The notes under the pieces: model-generated | What the model was told of the DNA's origin: nothing | Database searches by the model: none | The model's input: the letters and a program-made list of their open reading frames with translations, nothing else | Made by a program: the position numbers and the translations under genes | Shown: piece after piece, positions 1 to 9,004 of the stretch | Layout: each line of letters begins with the position of its first letter | Position numbering within the stretch: the first letter of the stretch is position 1 | Assembly (NCBI GenBank): GCA_030604345.1 | Contig: JAUVWB010000027.1 | Location: 1-11,146 of the forward strand | Source of the DNA: Desulfofustis sp. | GTDB taxonomy: Bacteria; Desulfobacterota; Desulfobulbia; Desulfobulbales; Desulfocapsaceae | Length of the DNA: 11,146 nt | Direction of reading: 5' to 3'

Positions 1-1
1 C

Positions 2-289
2 AGGCTCAACAGCATGCGCATCAAGGCTTTTCCCTTTCGGAAAGAAGTATTCGATTTCATTGACCGGCACGAGACGGTGTTCATCGTCGAACAGAACCGG
101 GACGCCCAGATGCGCATCCTGCTGGCCGGCGAATGCCAGGTCGCACCGGGCAAACTGGTGCCGGTCACCAACTTCAACGGGCTGCCGATCACGGCCCGCA
201 TGATCACCAATCAGATCCACACCACGTTGCTCGCCTGCGGCCATGCCTGTCTGGCCGACCGAAGTCCCGCCCCGGAGAAACGACCATGA
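2..289 (+). CDS. korA: 2-oxoacid:ferredoxin oxidoreductase alpha subunit, C-terminal end (partial)
   Basis: Only the last ~95 codons are present; the reading frame is open from base 2 and the gene begins upstream of the window. The segment VFIVEQNRDAQMRILL followed by a G-K-L-V-P-V block and an N-F-N-G-L-P-I block is the usual tail of alpha subunits of the 2-oxoglutarate/2-oxoacid ferredoxin oxidoreductases. There the alpha subunit packs against the TPP-binding beta subunit and shapes the substrate and CoA site. It ends in ATGA, its TGA overlapping the ATG of korB, which shows a co-translated pair. The size of korB (350 residues) suggests the two-subunit type with gamma and alpha domains fused in KorA, but the fused part lies outside the window. 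Substrate (2-oxoglutarate versus another 2-oxoacid) cannot be fixed from this fragment. Confidence 0.85.
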   Translation, partial: RLNSMRIKAFPFRKEVFDFIDRHETVFIVEQNRDAQMRILLAGECQVAPGKLVPVTNFNGLPITARMITNQIHTTLLACGHACLADRSPAPEKRP

Positions 290-1338
290 GTTACACCCGT
301 CCCGGCTTCCGCCACCCAGAGTCCCAGAAAAACCGTCTCGGACTGACACGCAAGGATTATGAAGGCTCGATCTCGACACTGTGTGCCGGTTGCGGCCACG
401 ATTCCATCGTCAGCGCCATCATCACCACCGTCTTTGAGATGTCCATCGAGCCGCATCGCATCGTCAAGTTGTCCGGAATCGGCTGTTCGTCGAAGACGCC
501 GGCCTATTTTCTCAACCGCGCCCATGGTTTCAATTCGGTGCATGGCCGTATGCCTTCGGTGGCCACCGGGGCTAATATGGCCAACCGCGATCTGATTTAT
601 CTCGGCGTCTCCGGCGACGGCGACACCGCCTCCATCGGCATGGGGCAGTTTGCCCACGTGGTCCGGCGCAACCTGAACATGATCTACATCTGCATGAACA
701 ACGGCTGTTACGGCCTCACCAAGGGCCAGGACTCGGCCACCGCCGACAAGGGATCACAGGCCAAAAAAGGCGAACCGGTCGCCCTGGAGTCCATCGATCT
801 CTGCGAAATGGCGATCCAGCTGGGCGCCGGATTCGTTGCCCGCGGCTTCTCCGGCGATAAAAAGCAATTGGTGCCGATGCTCAAGGCCGCCATCGCTCAC
901 AAGGGCCTGGCCTTTGTCGACGTGATCTCGCCCTGCGTCACCTTCAACAACGCCCCCACCTCCACCAAGAGCTACTCCTGGGTCAGGGAGCACATGGAGG
1001 TCACCAACACCTTCGACTTCATTCCGTTGCGCCAGGAGATCACCACCGAGTATGACCATGGGACGGCTATCCCGGTGACCCTGCACGACGGTTCCATCAT
1101 CAACCTCTACAAGCGCGAAGACAAGGAAATCATCACCAGCCGCAGAGAGGCGATCAACGCCCTTGAACAGGCCAAGGGCAACCATCAGATTCTCACCGGC
1201 ATCCTCTATGTGAACCCGGCCAGCAACGATTTTCACGATATCAACAACACCGTGGAAAAGCCGCTCAACGAGTTCGGCGAAGCTGATCTCTGCCCCGGCA
1301 ATGCAGCGCTGCAGGCCTTTAACGAGAGCCTTCGCTGA
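286..1338 (+). CDS. korB: 2-oxoacid:ferredoxin oxidoreductase beta subunit, TPP- and FeS-binding
   Basis: 350 residues. The enzyme oxidatively decarboxylates a 2-oxoacid (probably 2-oxoglutarate) with CoA and passes electrons to ferredoxin; it is cytoplasmic and works with KorA. The TPP/Mg motif is visible as SGDGD (109-113) followed by an N-N-G-C-Y-G stretch at 138-143. Four cysteines fit the [4Fe-4S] ligands of beta subunits: C33 and C36 in CAGCGH, C67 in GIGCSS, and C217 in SPCVTF. The spacing between C36 and C67 matches the known pattern. Start: the ATG at 286 has GGAG at 274-277 and overlaps the korA stop; the open frame further upstream is only shadow sequence over korA. The protein is longer than the ~280-290-residue beta subunits of four-subunit enzymes, the extra length being C-terminal (from about 245), as in two-subunit KorAB. 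Family assignment is firm; exact substrate is inferred. Confidence 0.93.
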   Translation: MSYTRPGFRHPESQKNRLGLTRKDYEGSISTLCAGCGHDSIVSAIITTVFEMSIEPHRIVKLSGIGCSSKTPAYFLNRAHGFNSVHGRMPSVATGANMANRDLIYLGVSGDGDTASIGMGQFAHVVRRNLNMIYICMNNGCYGLTKGQDSATADKGSQAKKGEPVALESIDLCEMAIQLGAGFVARGFSGDKKQLVPMLKAAIAHKGLAFVDVISPCVTFNNAPTSTKSYSWVREHMEVTNTFDFIPLRQEITTEYDHGTAIPVTLHDGSIINLYKREDKEIITSRREAINALEQAKGNHQILTGILYVNPASNDFHDINNTVEKPLNEFGEADLCPGNAALQAFNESLR

Positions 1339-1375
1339 GCCCCGACGACGACGGCTGCACTCGTTTTCTTCGCTG

Positions 1376-1404
1376 TTGAATTATTAGCTGCAGGCGGCTA
1401 CCAT
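1376..1404 (+). promoter_or_regulatory. Possible sigma70-type promoter upstream of holA
   Basis: TTGAAT (1376-1381), a 17-bp spacer and TACCAT (1399-1404) match the -35 and -10 consensus at four of six positions each. It sits in the 158-bp gap between korB and holA, in a slightly AT-richer patch, about 90 bp before the chosen holA start. No clear terminator with a T-run was seen after korB. The match is weak and could be chance. Confidence 0.3.
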
Positions 1405-1496
1405 GGTTGGCAAGAGGGCGGTGAGCGAGCAGGCCCGGAAAGCATCCGGCGTCATGCTCCCTGTGGCCCCGGTTGTCCCCTGAGGTCCCACGTGCC

Positions 1497-2870
1497 ATGG
1501 CCATTCACCAGCGAAGCGACATCGGCGCCGTTGTCAGCGCCATCGACCGTCAGCACCCCAAACAGGTCTATCTTTGCTGCGGTGAGCGGTATCTCTGTCA
1601 GCAGACGGCCGGCCAGATCGAGGAGTCCTTCAGGCGCAACGGCGGGGGGACGGTGCACTCAGTTGACGGATCGACGGAGGACTCGGGCCGACTCCTGACC
1701 CGCTTGCAAAGCCTCAGCCTGCTACCCGGCTGGCAAATCTATCGGGTCAGCGACACCAGACTTTTTCTGTCCCGGGCAAGCCTTGGTGATCTCTGGGAAA
1801 AGGCCTGCCAAGCCCACCGGGACAAGAAGAATGAAGCAGCCGCTCGCTATCTGTCGCACCTGTTGAGCCTGACCGCCATCGACCGGGGTGAACCCTGCGT
1901 TTTCGCGAACCTCTCCCCGGACCAGTGGCAGACTGTTTTTGGCTTTCCCCACCCCGGCGGATCACTGGTCTGGGCCGACGAGCTACATGCCAACTCGGTG
2001 ACCGCAACCGCTCCTGCCGCCGAAGATGATGGAGAACGACTGATCGCCCTGATCGAAAAAGGGCTTCCCGGAAAAAATGTGCTGCTGCTGCTCGCCGATA
2101 CCGTCGACAAACGCAAACGGTTGTTTACCGCCATCAAAACCCATGGAGAGGTCATCGACTGTTCGGTTCTTGAGGGCTCATCAAAAGCTGCCGTGGACGG
2201 GCAGAAAACGGTCGTCCGCGAATTGGCCCTGGCCACCCTGCAGGAATTCGGCAAAACGATCTCAGCAAAGGTTCTTGAGCAGCTGTTCGAACGAATCGGT
2301 TGTCACCCCATCGCGGTGGTCCGGGAAACCGAGAAATTGGCACTCTATGCGGACGAACGGCAGGAGATCTCCGCCGAGGATCTGGATCTCCTGGTCGGCC
2401 AGACCAGGGAGGAAGCGATCTTTGCGCTGACCGAAGCCCTTTCAGCTCGGGACAGGGCCAAATCGCTGAACGTGCTGCACCATCTTTTACGCAACAATGT
2501 CCACCCGTTGGCCATCTTTGCCGCGTTGCGCAATTTCCTGCGCCGCCTGCTGATATTCAGATCTCTGCAGATGCAAGCGCAGCCCCGTTGGTACCGGGGA
2601 ATGAGTGCTGCCGCCTTTCAGAACGAATACTTGCCGGCCCTGAAGGAGAACGGCCAGTGGCCGGAGTTGCTGAAAGGGCACCCGTACGCCTTGTTCATGA
2701 GCTTTTCCCGCGCGGCACAATGGTCTGCTGTGGCCCTGCAGCAGGGCTTGGCCGAGTTGGCGGAAGCCGAATTCCGGCTCAAAGGGTCATCGCTGCCACC
2801 GGCTCTTGTCCTCGAATCGCTTCTCATCACCCTGATGAGCCCGGAGAAGTCATCGGCAGCGGTGGCATGA
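1497..2870 (+). CDS. holA: DNA polymerase III, delta subunit (clamp loader)
   Basis: 457 residues from the ATG at 1497, which has GAGGT at 1482-1486 as a ribosome binding site; a TTG eight codons upstream (1473) is possible but less likely. Delta opens the beta sliding clamp within the clamp-loader complex. The N-terminus (VYLCCGERYLCQQ, from about residue 24) matches the V-Y-L-x-x-G-E-x-x-L start of delta subunits. The centre has the expected LLLLADTVDKRKRLF block (~196-210), an E-L-A block and a V-R-E-T-E-K-L helix. The C-terminus shows the H-P-L-A-I-F-A-A-L-R-N-F collar-domain helix and a final ELAEAEFRLKG stretch typical of the family. Most delta subunits are about 340 residues; the extra length is mainly an insertion at about residues 95-185. 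No catalytic ATP site is expected or seen. Recognition is by domain pattern and quite secure, though sequence divergence is high. Confidence 0.85.
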   Translation: MAIHQRSDIGAVVSAIDRQHPKQVYLCCGERYLCQQTAGQIEESFRRNGGGTVHSVDGSTEDSGRLLTRLQSLSLLPGWQIYRVSDTRLFLSRASLGDLWEKACQAHRDKKNEAAARYLSHLLSLTAIDRGEPCVFANLSPDQWQTVFGFPHPGGSLVWADELHANSVTATAPAAEDDGERLIALIEKGLPGKNVLLLLADTVDKRKRLFTAIKTHGEVIDCSVLEGSSKAAVDGQKTVVRELALATLQEFGKTISAKVLEQLFERIGCHPIAVVRETEKLALYADERQEISAEDLDLLVGQTREEAIFALTEALSARDRAKSLNVLHHLLRNNVHPLAIFAALRNFLRRLLIFRSLQMQAQPRWYRGMSAAAFQNEYLPALKENGQWPELLKGHPYALFMSFSRAAQWSAVALQQGLAELAEAEFRLKGSSLPPALVLESLLITLMSPEKSSAAVA

Positions 2871-2875
2871 AGCCA

Positions 2876-2903
2876 TTGAAAACAACCCGAACAGGATTAT
2901 TGT
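2876..2903 (+). promoter_or_regulatory. Possible sigma70-type promoter for clpS-clpA
   Basis: TTGAAA (2876-2881, five of six matches) lies 16 bp before TATTGT (2898-2903, four of six), immediately after the holA stop codon and ~55 bp before clpS. The short gap is AT-rich relative to its surroundings. It would allow clpSA to be expressed independently of holA. Unproven; the -10 element is poor. Confidence 0.35.
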
Positions 2904-2958
2904 TAGTATCAACGACGAAGGTAATCCACTGACGAACTTGAGAGAAACATAAAAAGAG

Positions 2959-3273
2959 ATGGGAGAAAAAAAAGGAGCGCTGCAGGACCTGGTAGTGACC
3001 GAGGATCGCAGCGAAACCAAGGAGCCACCCCTGTACAAGGTGCTCCTGCACAACGATGATTATACGACCATGGAATTCGTGGTATCGATCCTGGAAAACA
3101 TCTTTCACAAGTCCCATCAGGAAGCGACCAGGATCATGCTCAATGTCCACCTCGAGGGCGTCGGCGTGGCCGGGATCTATACCCGGGAAATCTGCGAGAC
3201 CAAGATCGCCATCGTCCACGAGTTGGCCAAGAAGAACGAATTCCCCCTGCGTTGTAGCATGGAAAAAGAATAG
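2959..3273 (+). CDS. clpS: ATP-dependent Clp protease adaptor ClpS
   Basis: 104 residues, the usual family length. ClpS binds proteins with destabilising N-terminal residues (N-degrons) and delivers them to ClpA; it is a cytoplasmic adaptor. After a flexible, charged N-terminal tail (1-24) that in the family threads into the ClpA pore, the core begins at YKVLLHNDDYTTMEFVV (26-42). Residues N32, D33, D34, M38 and H64 correspond to the N-degron pocket residues of the E. coli protein. The downstream H-L-E-G-V-G-V-A-G-I-Y-T block is the conserved ClpA-contact region. The ribosome binding site is weak (purine-rich AAAAAGAG directly before the ATG). It lies 30 bp upstream of clpA, the classical clpS-clpA arrangement, which strongly supports both calls. 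Confidence 0.96.
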   Translation: MGEKKGALQDLVVTEDRSETKEPPLYKVLLHNDDYTTMEFVVSILENIFHKSHQEATRIMLNVHLEGVGVAGIYTREICETKIAIVHELAKKNEFPLRCSMEKE

Positions 3274-3303
3274 CAGTACCACCCCCAGAGCGAGCACCGC
3301 CTT

Positions 3304-5580
<2,277 letters not shown>

Positions 5581-5594
5581 ACCAACCCACCGAC

Positions 5595-5616
5595 TCCCGG
5601 GCTCTCTTTCCCGGGA
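5595..5616 (+). other. Small hairpin between clpA and the HIT gene
   Basis: TCCCGGG (5595-5601) and CCCGGGA (5610-5616) are perfect inverted repeats around an 8-base CT-rich loop. The hairpin lies 15 bp after the clpA stop and 20 bp before the next ATG. There is no following T-run, so a full intrinsic terminator is unlikely; it might act as a 3'-end stabiliser or a weak attenuator. A 7-bp match can arise by chance in GC-rich DNA. Confidence 0.35.
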
Positions 5617-5635
5617 ACCAGGCATACGGGGACCC

Positions 5636-5977
5636 ATGACCGACTGTCTGTTTTGCAAGATCGCCACCGGAGCAATCACGGCCGAGATCCTTTATGAGGA
5701 CGACGACGTCCTTGCCTTTCGAGATATCGCCCCGCAGGCCCCGCACCACTTTCTGGTTATCCCGAGACGTCACCTGAGCGGGCCGGCGGCTATCGGCAGC
5801 GACGAGGAGCAGCTCTTCGGCAAGATGATGCGGATCGGGGCCGAGTTGGCCGAACAAATGGGAATCGGCACCGGGTTCCGGGTGGTATTGAACAACGGCT
5901 CCGAGGCCGGGCAGACCGTTTTCCACATCCACATGCACATCCTCGGCGGTCGACCGATGCACTGGCCGCCCGGCTAA
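5636..5977 (+). CDS. HIT-family (histidine triad) protein, HINT-like
   Basis: 113 residues, the normal size of a single-domain HINT/HIT protein. Such proteins hydrolyse or transfer nucleotide phosphoramidates, typically AMP-linked to an amine. The active-site triad HIHMHIL is present with H97, H99 and H101, the middle residues acting in nucleotidyl transfer in the family. The N-terminus reads MTDCLFCKIATG, with C4 and C7 in the place of the zinc-binding pair found in many bacterial members, and FLVIPRRHL is the usual strand-turn motif before the helix. The ATG at 5636 is chosen because it gives this canonical N-terminus; the frame is open further upstream over the clpA end, but that part is not family-like. 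GGGGA at 5628-5632 lies close to the start. The cellular substrate is unknown. Confidence 0.93.
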   Translation: MTDCLFCKIATGAITAEILYEDDDVLAFRDIAPQAPHHFLVIPRRHLSGPAAIGSDEEQLFGKMMRIGAELAEQMGIGTGFRVVLNNGSEAGQTVFHIHMHILGGRPMHWPPG

Positions 5978-6047
5978 TTGGTGATTTCATGAGGAACCTT
6001 TCCCGATACCGTAGACGCCCCTTTCTCCCTGCCACGGCGCCGAGCGC

Positions 6048-7298
6048 ATGAGCGTCAGCGAACGGGTACTGGCCCTCGTCGCTGGGGCCGCCCCTGAGCA
6101 TCTTCTGGCGCTGCTTGTCGCCCTGCCGCTGCTTTTGCTCCTGGCTATCGGCGCCGGGTGGCGGGCCGGTTACTGGAAGAGACGGGCGGTTCGCCTGGAA
6201 TCGCGGACAGCAACCCTGGAAGAGAGGCTCTCTCAGGAACGGCACCATGCCGACGAAAAAATCGAGCTGCTCAACCGGGTCGGCACGGCCATGCAGGCCG
6301 AGTTCAAGAACCTGGCCCAGGACATCTTCGAAGAGAAGTCCCGACACTTGAGCCACCTCAACAGCGAACGGCTGGACAGCCTGCTGCAACCGTTCCGGGA
6401 ACAACTGCGCTTGTTCACGGCCACCGTCGAGCATGCGTTTCTCGAAGAGACCCGGGACCATGCCTCCCTGAAGCAGGAGATTGTCCAGTTGCGCCAGTTG
6501 AATCAACAGATCAACGAGGAGGCGGCCAACCTGGCCCGAGCCATCAGCGGCAACAAGAAAAGTCAGGGGGATTGGGGGGAAATGGTGTTGGAGAGACTGC
6601 TCGAGCAGTCCGGACTGCGCCGCGGCCATGAATATCTCGTACAAACCGTTCTGCGTGACGCCGACCACCGGCTGTACCGACCCGATGTCATCATTCGTCT
6701 GCCGGAACAACGGGATATCGTCATCGACTCCAAGGTGTCTCTGGCCGCCTGGAGCCGTTACATCGTCGCCGATGATGAAGCCGAGCGCAGGCGGGCCCTG
6801 CATGAACACATCGGGGCGCTGCGCCAGCATCTGAAAGATCTTGCCGGTAAAGATTACCGTTCATTGCCCGACCTGCGGTCGCTGGATTTCGTCCTGATGT
6901 TCGTGCCCATCGACGCCGCCTTCATCACCGCGGTGCAGCATGAGGAATCATTGGTCGGTGACATGTATGCCCGCAAGGTCATCGTCGTCACCCCCACCAC
7001 CCTGTTCGCCGCCTTACGGACCATCGAGCACTTCTGGCAGATCGAACGCCAGAACAAGCATGCTCAGGAGATTGCCGAACGGGCCGGCATCCTCTACGAC
7101 AAGCTGGTTGGGTTTCTCGAAGACATGGAACGCCTCGGCCGCCAGATCGACACCTGCAAAGACACCTATGACAAGGCAATGACCAAGGTCTGCCGCGGCC
7201 GCGGCAACTTGCTCGATCAAGCCAGCCGTTTTCCCCGACTCGGGGTCAAGGTCAAGGCGGAACTACCTAAGAGCTTTACCGACAAAGTCGACGCCTGA
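6048..7298 (+). CDS. rmuC: RmuC-family protein (predicted membrane-anchored nuclease-like, recombination-limiting)
   Basis: 416 residues. RmuC proteins were identified through effects on recombination at inverted repeats and carry a restriction-endonuclease-like fold; their biochemical activity is poorly defined. The N-terminus has one hydrophobic membrane segment (about 17-37). A long charged helical region (about 45-160) looks like coiled coil. The core domain opens with QGDWGEMVLERLLEQSGL (173-190). P212-D213 and D227-S228-K229 (in IVIDSKVSL) form a PD...DxK-like arrangement, consistent with a nuclease-like centre. The later F-V-P-I-D-A-A-F and V-V-T-P-T-T-L-F-A-A-L blocks are also family hallmarks. 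The start at 6048 has only a weak purine-rich upstream element (GAG), 70 bp after the HIT gene stop. Nothing looks broken; the family call is secure, the function less so. Confidence 0.93.
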   Translation: MSVSERVLALVAGAAPEHLLALLVALPLLLLLAIGAGWRAGYWKRRAVRLESRTATLEERLSQERHHADEKIELLNRVGTAMQAEFKNLAQDIFEEKSRHLSHLNSERLDSLLQPFREQLRLFTATVEHAFLEETRDHASLKQEIVQLRQLNQQINEEAANLARAISGNKKSQGDWGEMVLERLLEQSGLRRGHEYLVQTVLRDADHRLYRPDVIIRLPEQRDIVIDSKVSLAAWSRYIVADDEAERRRALHEHIGALRQHLKDLAGKDYRSLPDLRSLDFVLMFVPIDAAFITAVQHEESLVGDMYARKVIVVTPTTLFAALRTIEHFWQIERQNKHAQEIAERAGILYDKLVGFLEDMERLGRQIDTCKDTYDKAMTKVCRGRGNLLDQASRFPRLGVKVKAELPKSFTDKVDA

Positions 7299-7360
7299 TA
7301 CTCGGGAACATCATGATTCCGCCGCTCCGAAGAACCGTGAACCGGGAGTCGTTCCTCTTT

Positions 7361-7380
7361 ACGGTTTCTTGCCAAACCGT
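7361..7380 (+). promoter_or_regulatory. Perfect inverted repeat upstream of the acyl ligase gene
   Basis: ACGGTTT (7361-7367) and AAACCGT (7374-7380) are a perfect 7-bp inverted repeat around a 6-base spacer, within the 176-bp gap between rmuC and the acyl ligase. It could be a regulator operator or an RNA hairpin. AAGAACCGT at 7330-7338 can also pair, with one bulge, to ACGGTTTCTT (7361-7370), so the two pairings exclude each other. No T-run follows. Function is unknown. Confidence 0.35.
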
Positions 7381-7461
7381 GTTAAACATGGTACTCACTT
7401 TGGGCAATCGGCTGACCCGGTTCGACAGGTATTTTCTCCGCCCTTGACGCTGTCTTCAACC

Positions 7462-7470
7462 AGGAGGAGG
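7462..7470 (+). promoter_or_regulatory. Strong ribosome binding site that fixes a GTG start
   Basis: AGGAGGAGG at 7462-7470 is a near-ideal, partly duplicated Shine-Dalgarno sequence ending 4 bases before GTG at 7475. It is the reason to choose this non-ATG start, since no other in-frame start near the conserved N-terminus has such a signal. Confidence 0.8.
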
Positions 7471-7474
7471 TCTC

Positions 7475-9004
7475 GTGCTGCTGCATCACACCTTTATCGA
7501 AGTCGCAAAAAGACAGGGCAATGCCCTTGCCATCCACGACTTCACCACCAACAAAGAAGTCTCGTACCACCGGGCCCTGCTCGCTTCACTGCTGCTTCGT
7601 TCCGTTTTCAAGTCCTACAGCAAAGGGTTCATCGGTGTCATGCTGCCCACGTCGGCCGGCTGCATCCTCACCAAAATTGGCCTGTTGATGTGCGGCCGCA
7701 TCCCGGTGATGATCAATTACTCAACCGGGGCCGATCAGAACGTTCGCTACGCCCAGAAAAAATGTGGTTTCCGCACGGTTGTCACGTCCAAGGCCCTGTT
7801 AGAGAAGATCGATTGTCCCCATGTGGACGGCATGGTCTACATCGAGGACATCATGGAGGGCTTAACCGGCTTGAGCAAGATCAAGGCGGCACTATTCGCC
7901 AAGCTGCCGGCTGGAGTCATCAAGGCACTTGTCCATGACGGCAGGGACGACGACGTGGCGGTCATCCTGTTTACCAGCGGCAGCGAAAAAGACCCCAAGG
8001 CGGTACAGCTCTCCCATAAGAATATCGCCGCCAACGTGATGGCCGCCGCTGAGCGGTTCGGCTTCACCACCGAAGACAAATTCCTCTCGTCACTCCCCTA
8101 TTTTCACGTCTTCGGCCTGACGGTCAACCTCTGGGTGCCGATCTTTCACGGCTGCACCATTCTCTCCTACGCCAACCCGCTCGACTATCGCAAGATCTGT
8201 GAGATCGTTCGGGACCACAAGGCCACCCTGATGGTCGGCACGCCCAGTTTTTTCTGGGGGTACCTGCGCAAATCGGAAAAAGGCGATTTCGAGTCACTGC
8301 GGATCGCCCTGGTGGGGGCCGACAAATGCCCGGACGCCCTGCGCGAGGCCTTTAAGGAAAAGCACGGCATGACCCTCTATGAGGGATACGGGGCCACCGA
8401 GTGCGCCCCGGTCATCTCCGCCAACTCCGAGGCCGAAAACCGGCCCGGCAGTGTCGGCAAACCGATCCCCGGTGTCCAGGTGCGGATCGAGAATTACGAG
8501 ACCGGCGAGGAATGCGGCCCCGGCGAAGACGGCCGCATCCTGGTAAAAGGGGACAATGTGATGATCGGCTATTACGACGATTTCGAGCAAACTTCCCTGC
8601 ACATCCGGCACGGCTGGTACGATACCGGCGACATGGGCAACATCGACAGCGACGGCTACCTCTGGCATGTGGGCCGCATCAAACGCTTTGTCAAGATCGG
8701 CGGAGAGATGATCTCACTGGTGAAGATCGAGTCGCTTCTGGAAAAAATTGTCCCGGAAGACATCCAGTGCTGTGTCGTCGAAGTGCCGGACTCAACGAAA
8801 GGCGCACGGATCGTGGCCGTCACCACGGCAGCGATTGACGAAAAAGCGGTTTTGAAAAAACTTGGCGAGCAATTGCCGAAGATCGCCCTGCCCAAGCAAT
8901 TCCTGGTGTTGGAAGATCTGCCGAAAATGGGCAGCGGCAAGATTGATTTCCGCAAAATCACGGAAACCGTGCGCGAAATGCTGGCAGAACAACGAAAATC
9001 TTGA
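7475..9004 (+). CDS. AMP-dependent acyl-CoA/acyl-ACP ligase, Aas-type AMP-binding domain
   Basis: 509 residues of the ANL adenylating superfamily: it would activate a carboxylic (fatty) acid to an acyl-AMP and transfer it to a thiol carrier. The phosphate-binding loop is LFTSGSEKDPKAV (165-177), with K172 and A176 where glycines are usual. The core A5-type motif is YGATE (305-309), the hinge-side WYDTGD is at 381-386, and the catalytic lysine is K489 in GSGKIDF. Y-G-A-T-E-C-A-P-V-I-S and V-G-R-I-K-R-F-V-K-I-G-G-E-M-I-S-L resemble the ligase half of Aas (2-acylglycerophosphoethanolamine acyltransferase/acyl-ACP synthetase). No acyltransferase domain is attached and no membrane segment is evident, so it is stand-alone. 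Its TGA overlaps the ATG of the downstream permease. Substrate chain length and acceptor (CoA or ACP) cannot be told from sequence alone. Confidence 0.88.
   Translation: MLLHHTFIEVAKRQGNALAIHDFTTNKEVSYHRALLASLLLRSVFKSYSKGFIGVMLPTSAGCILTKIGLLMCGRIPVMINYSTGADQNVRYAQKKCGFRTVVTSKALLEKIDCPHVDGMVYIEDIMEGLTGLSKIKAALFAKLPAGVIKALVHDGRDDDVAVILFTSGSEKDPKAVQLSHKNIAANVMAAAERFGFTTEDKFLSSLPYFHVFGLTVNLWVPIFHGCTILSYANPLDYRKICEIVRDHKATLMVGTPSFFWGYLRKSEKGDFESLRIALVGADKCPDALREAFKEKHGMTLYEGYGATECAPVISANSEAENRPGSVGKPIPGVQVRIENYETGEECGPGEDGRILVKGDNVMIGYYDDFEQTSLHIRHGWYDTGDMGNIDSDGYLWHVGRIKRFVKIGGEMISLVKIESLLEKIVPEDIQCCVVEVPDSTKGARIVAVTTAAIDEKAVLKKLGEQLPKIALPKQFLVLEDLPKMGSGKIDFRKITETVREMLAEQRKS

Noticed and set aside
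1403..1483. 26-codon ORF in the korB-holA gap
   Set aside because: No recognisable sequence, no convincing ribosome binding site; its ATG overlaps the proposed -10 element.
2867..2932. 21-codon ORF overlapping the holA stop by ATGA and ending before clpS
   Set aside because: Too short, no family resemblance, and the region is better explained as a clpS promoter/leader.
5989..6051. 20-codon ORF ending in an ATGA overlap with the rmuC start
   Set aside because: No Shine-Dalgarno and an arginine/proline-rich composition typical of chance reading of GC-rich DNA; possible leader peptide but unsupported.
5790..6830. 346-residue open frame on the minus strand across the HIT gene and rmuC
   Set aside because: It lies antisense to two genes with clear family motifs; long antisense frames are expected in GC-rich codon-biased genes.
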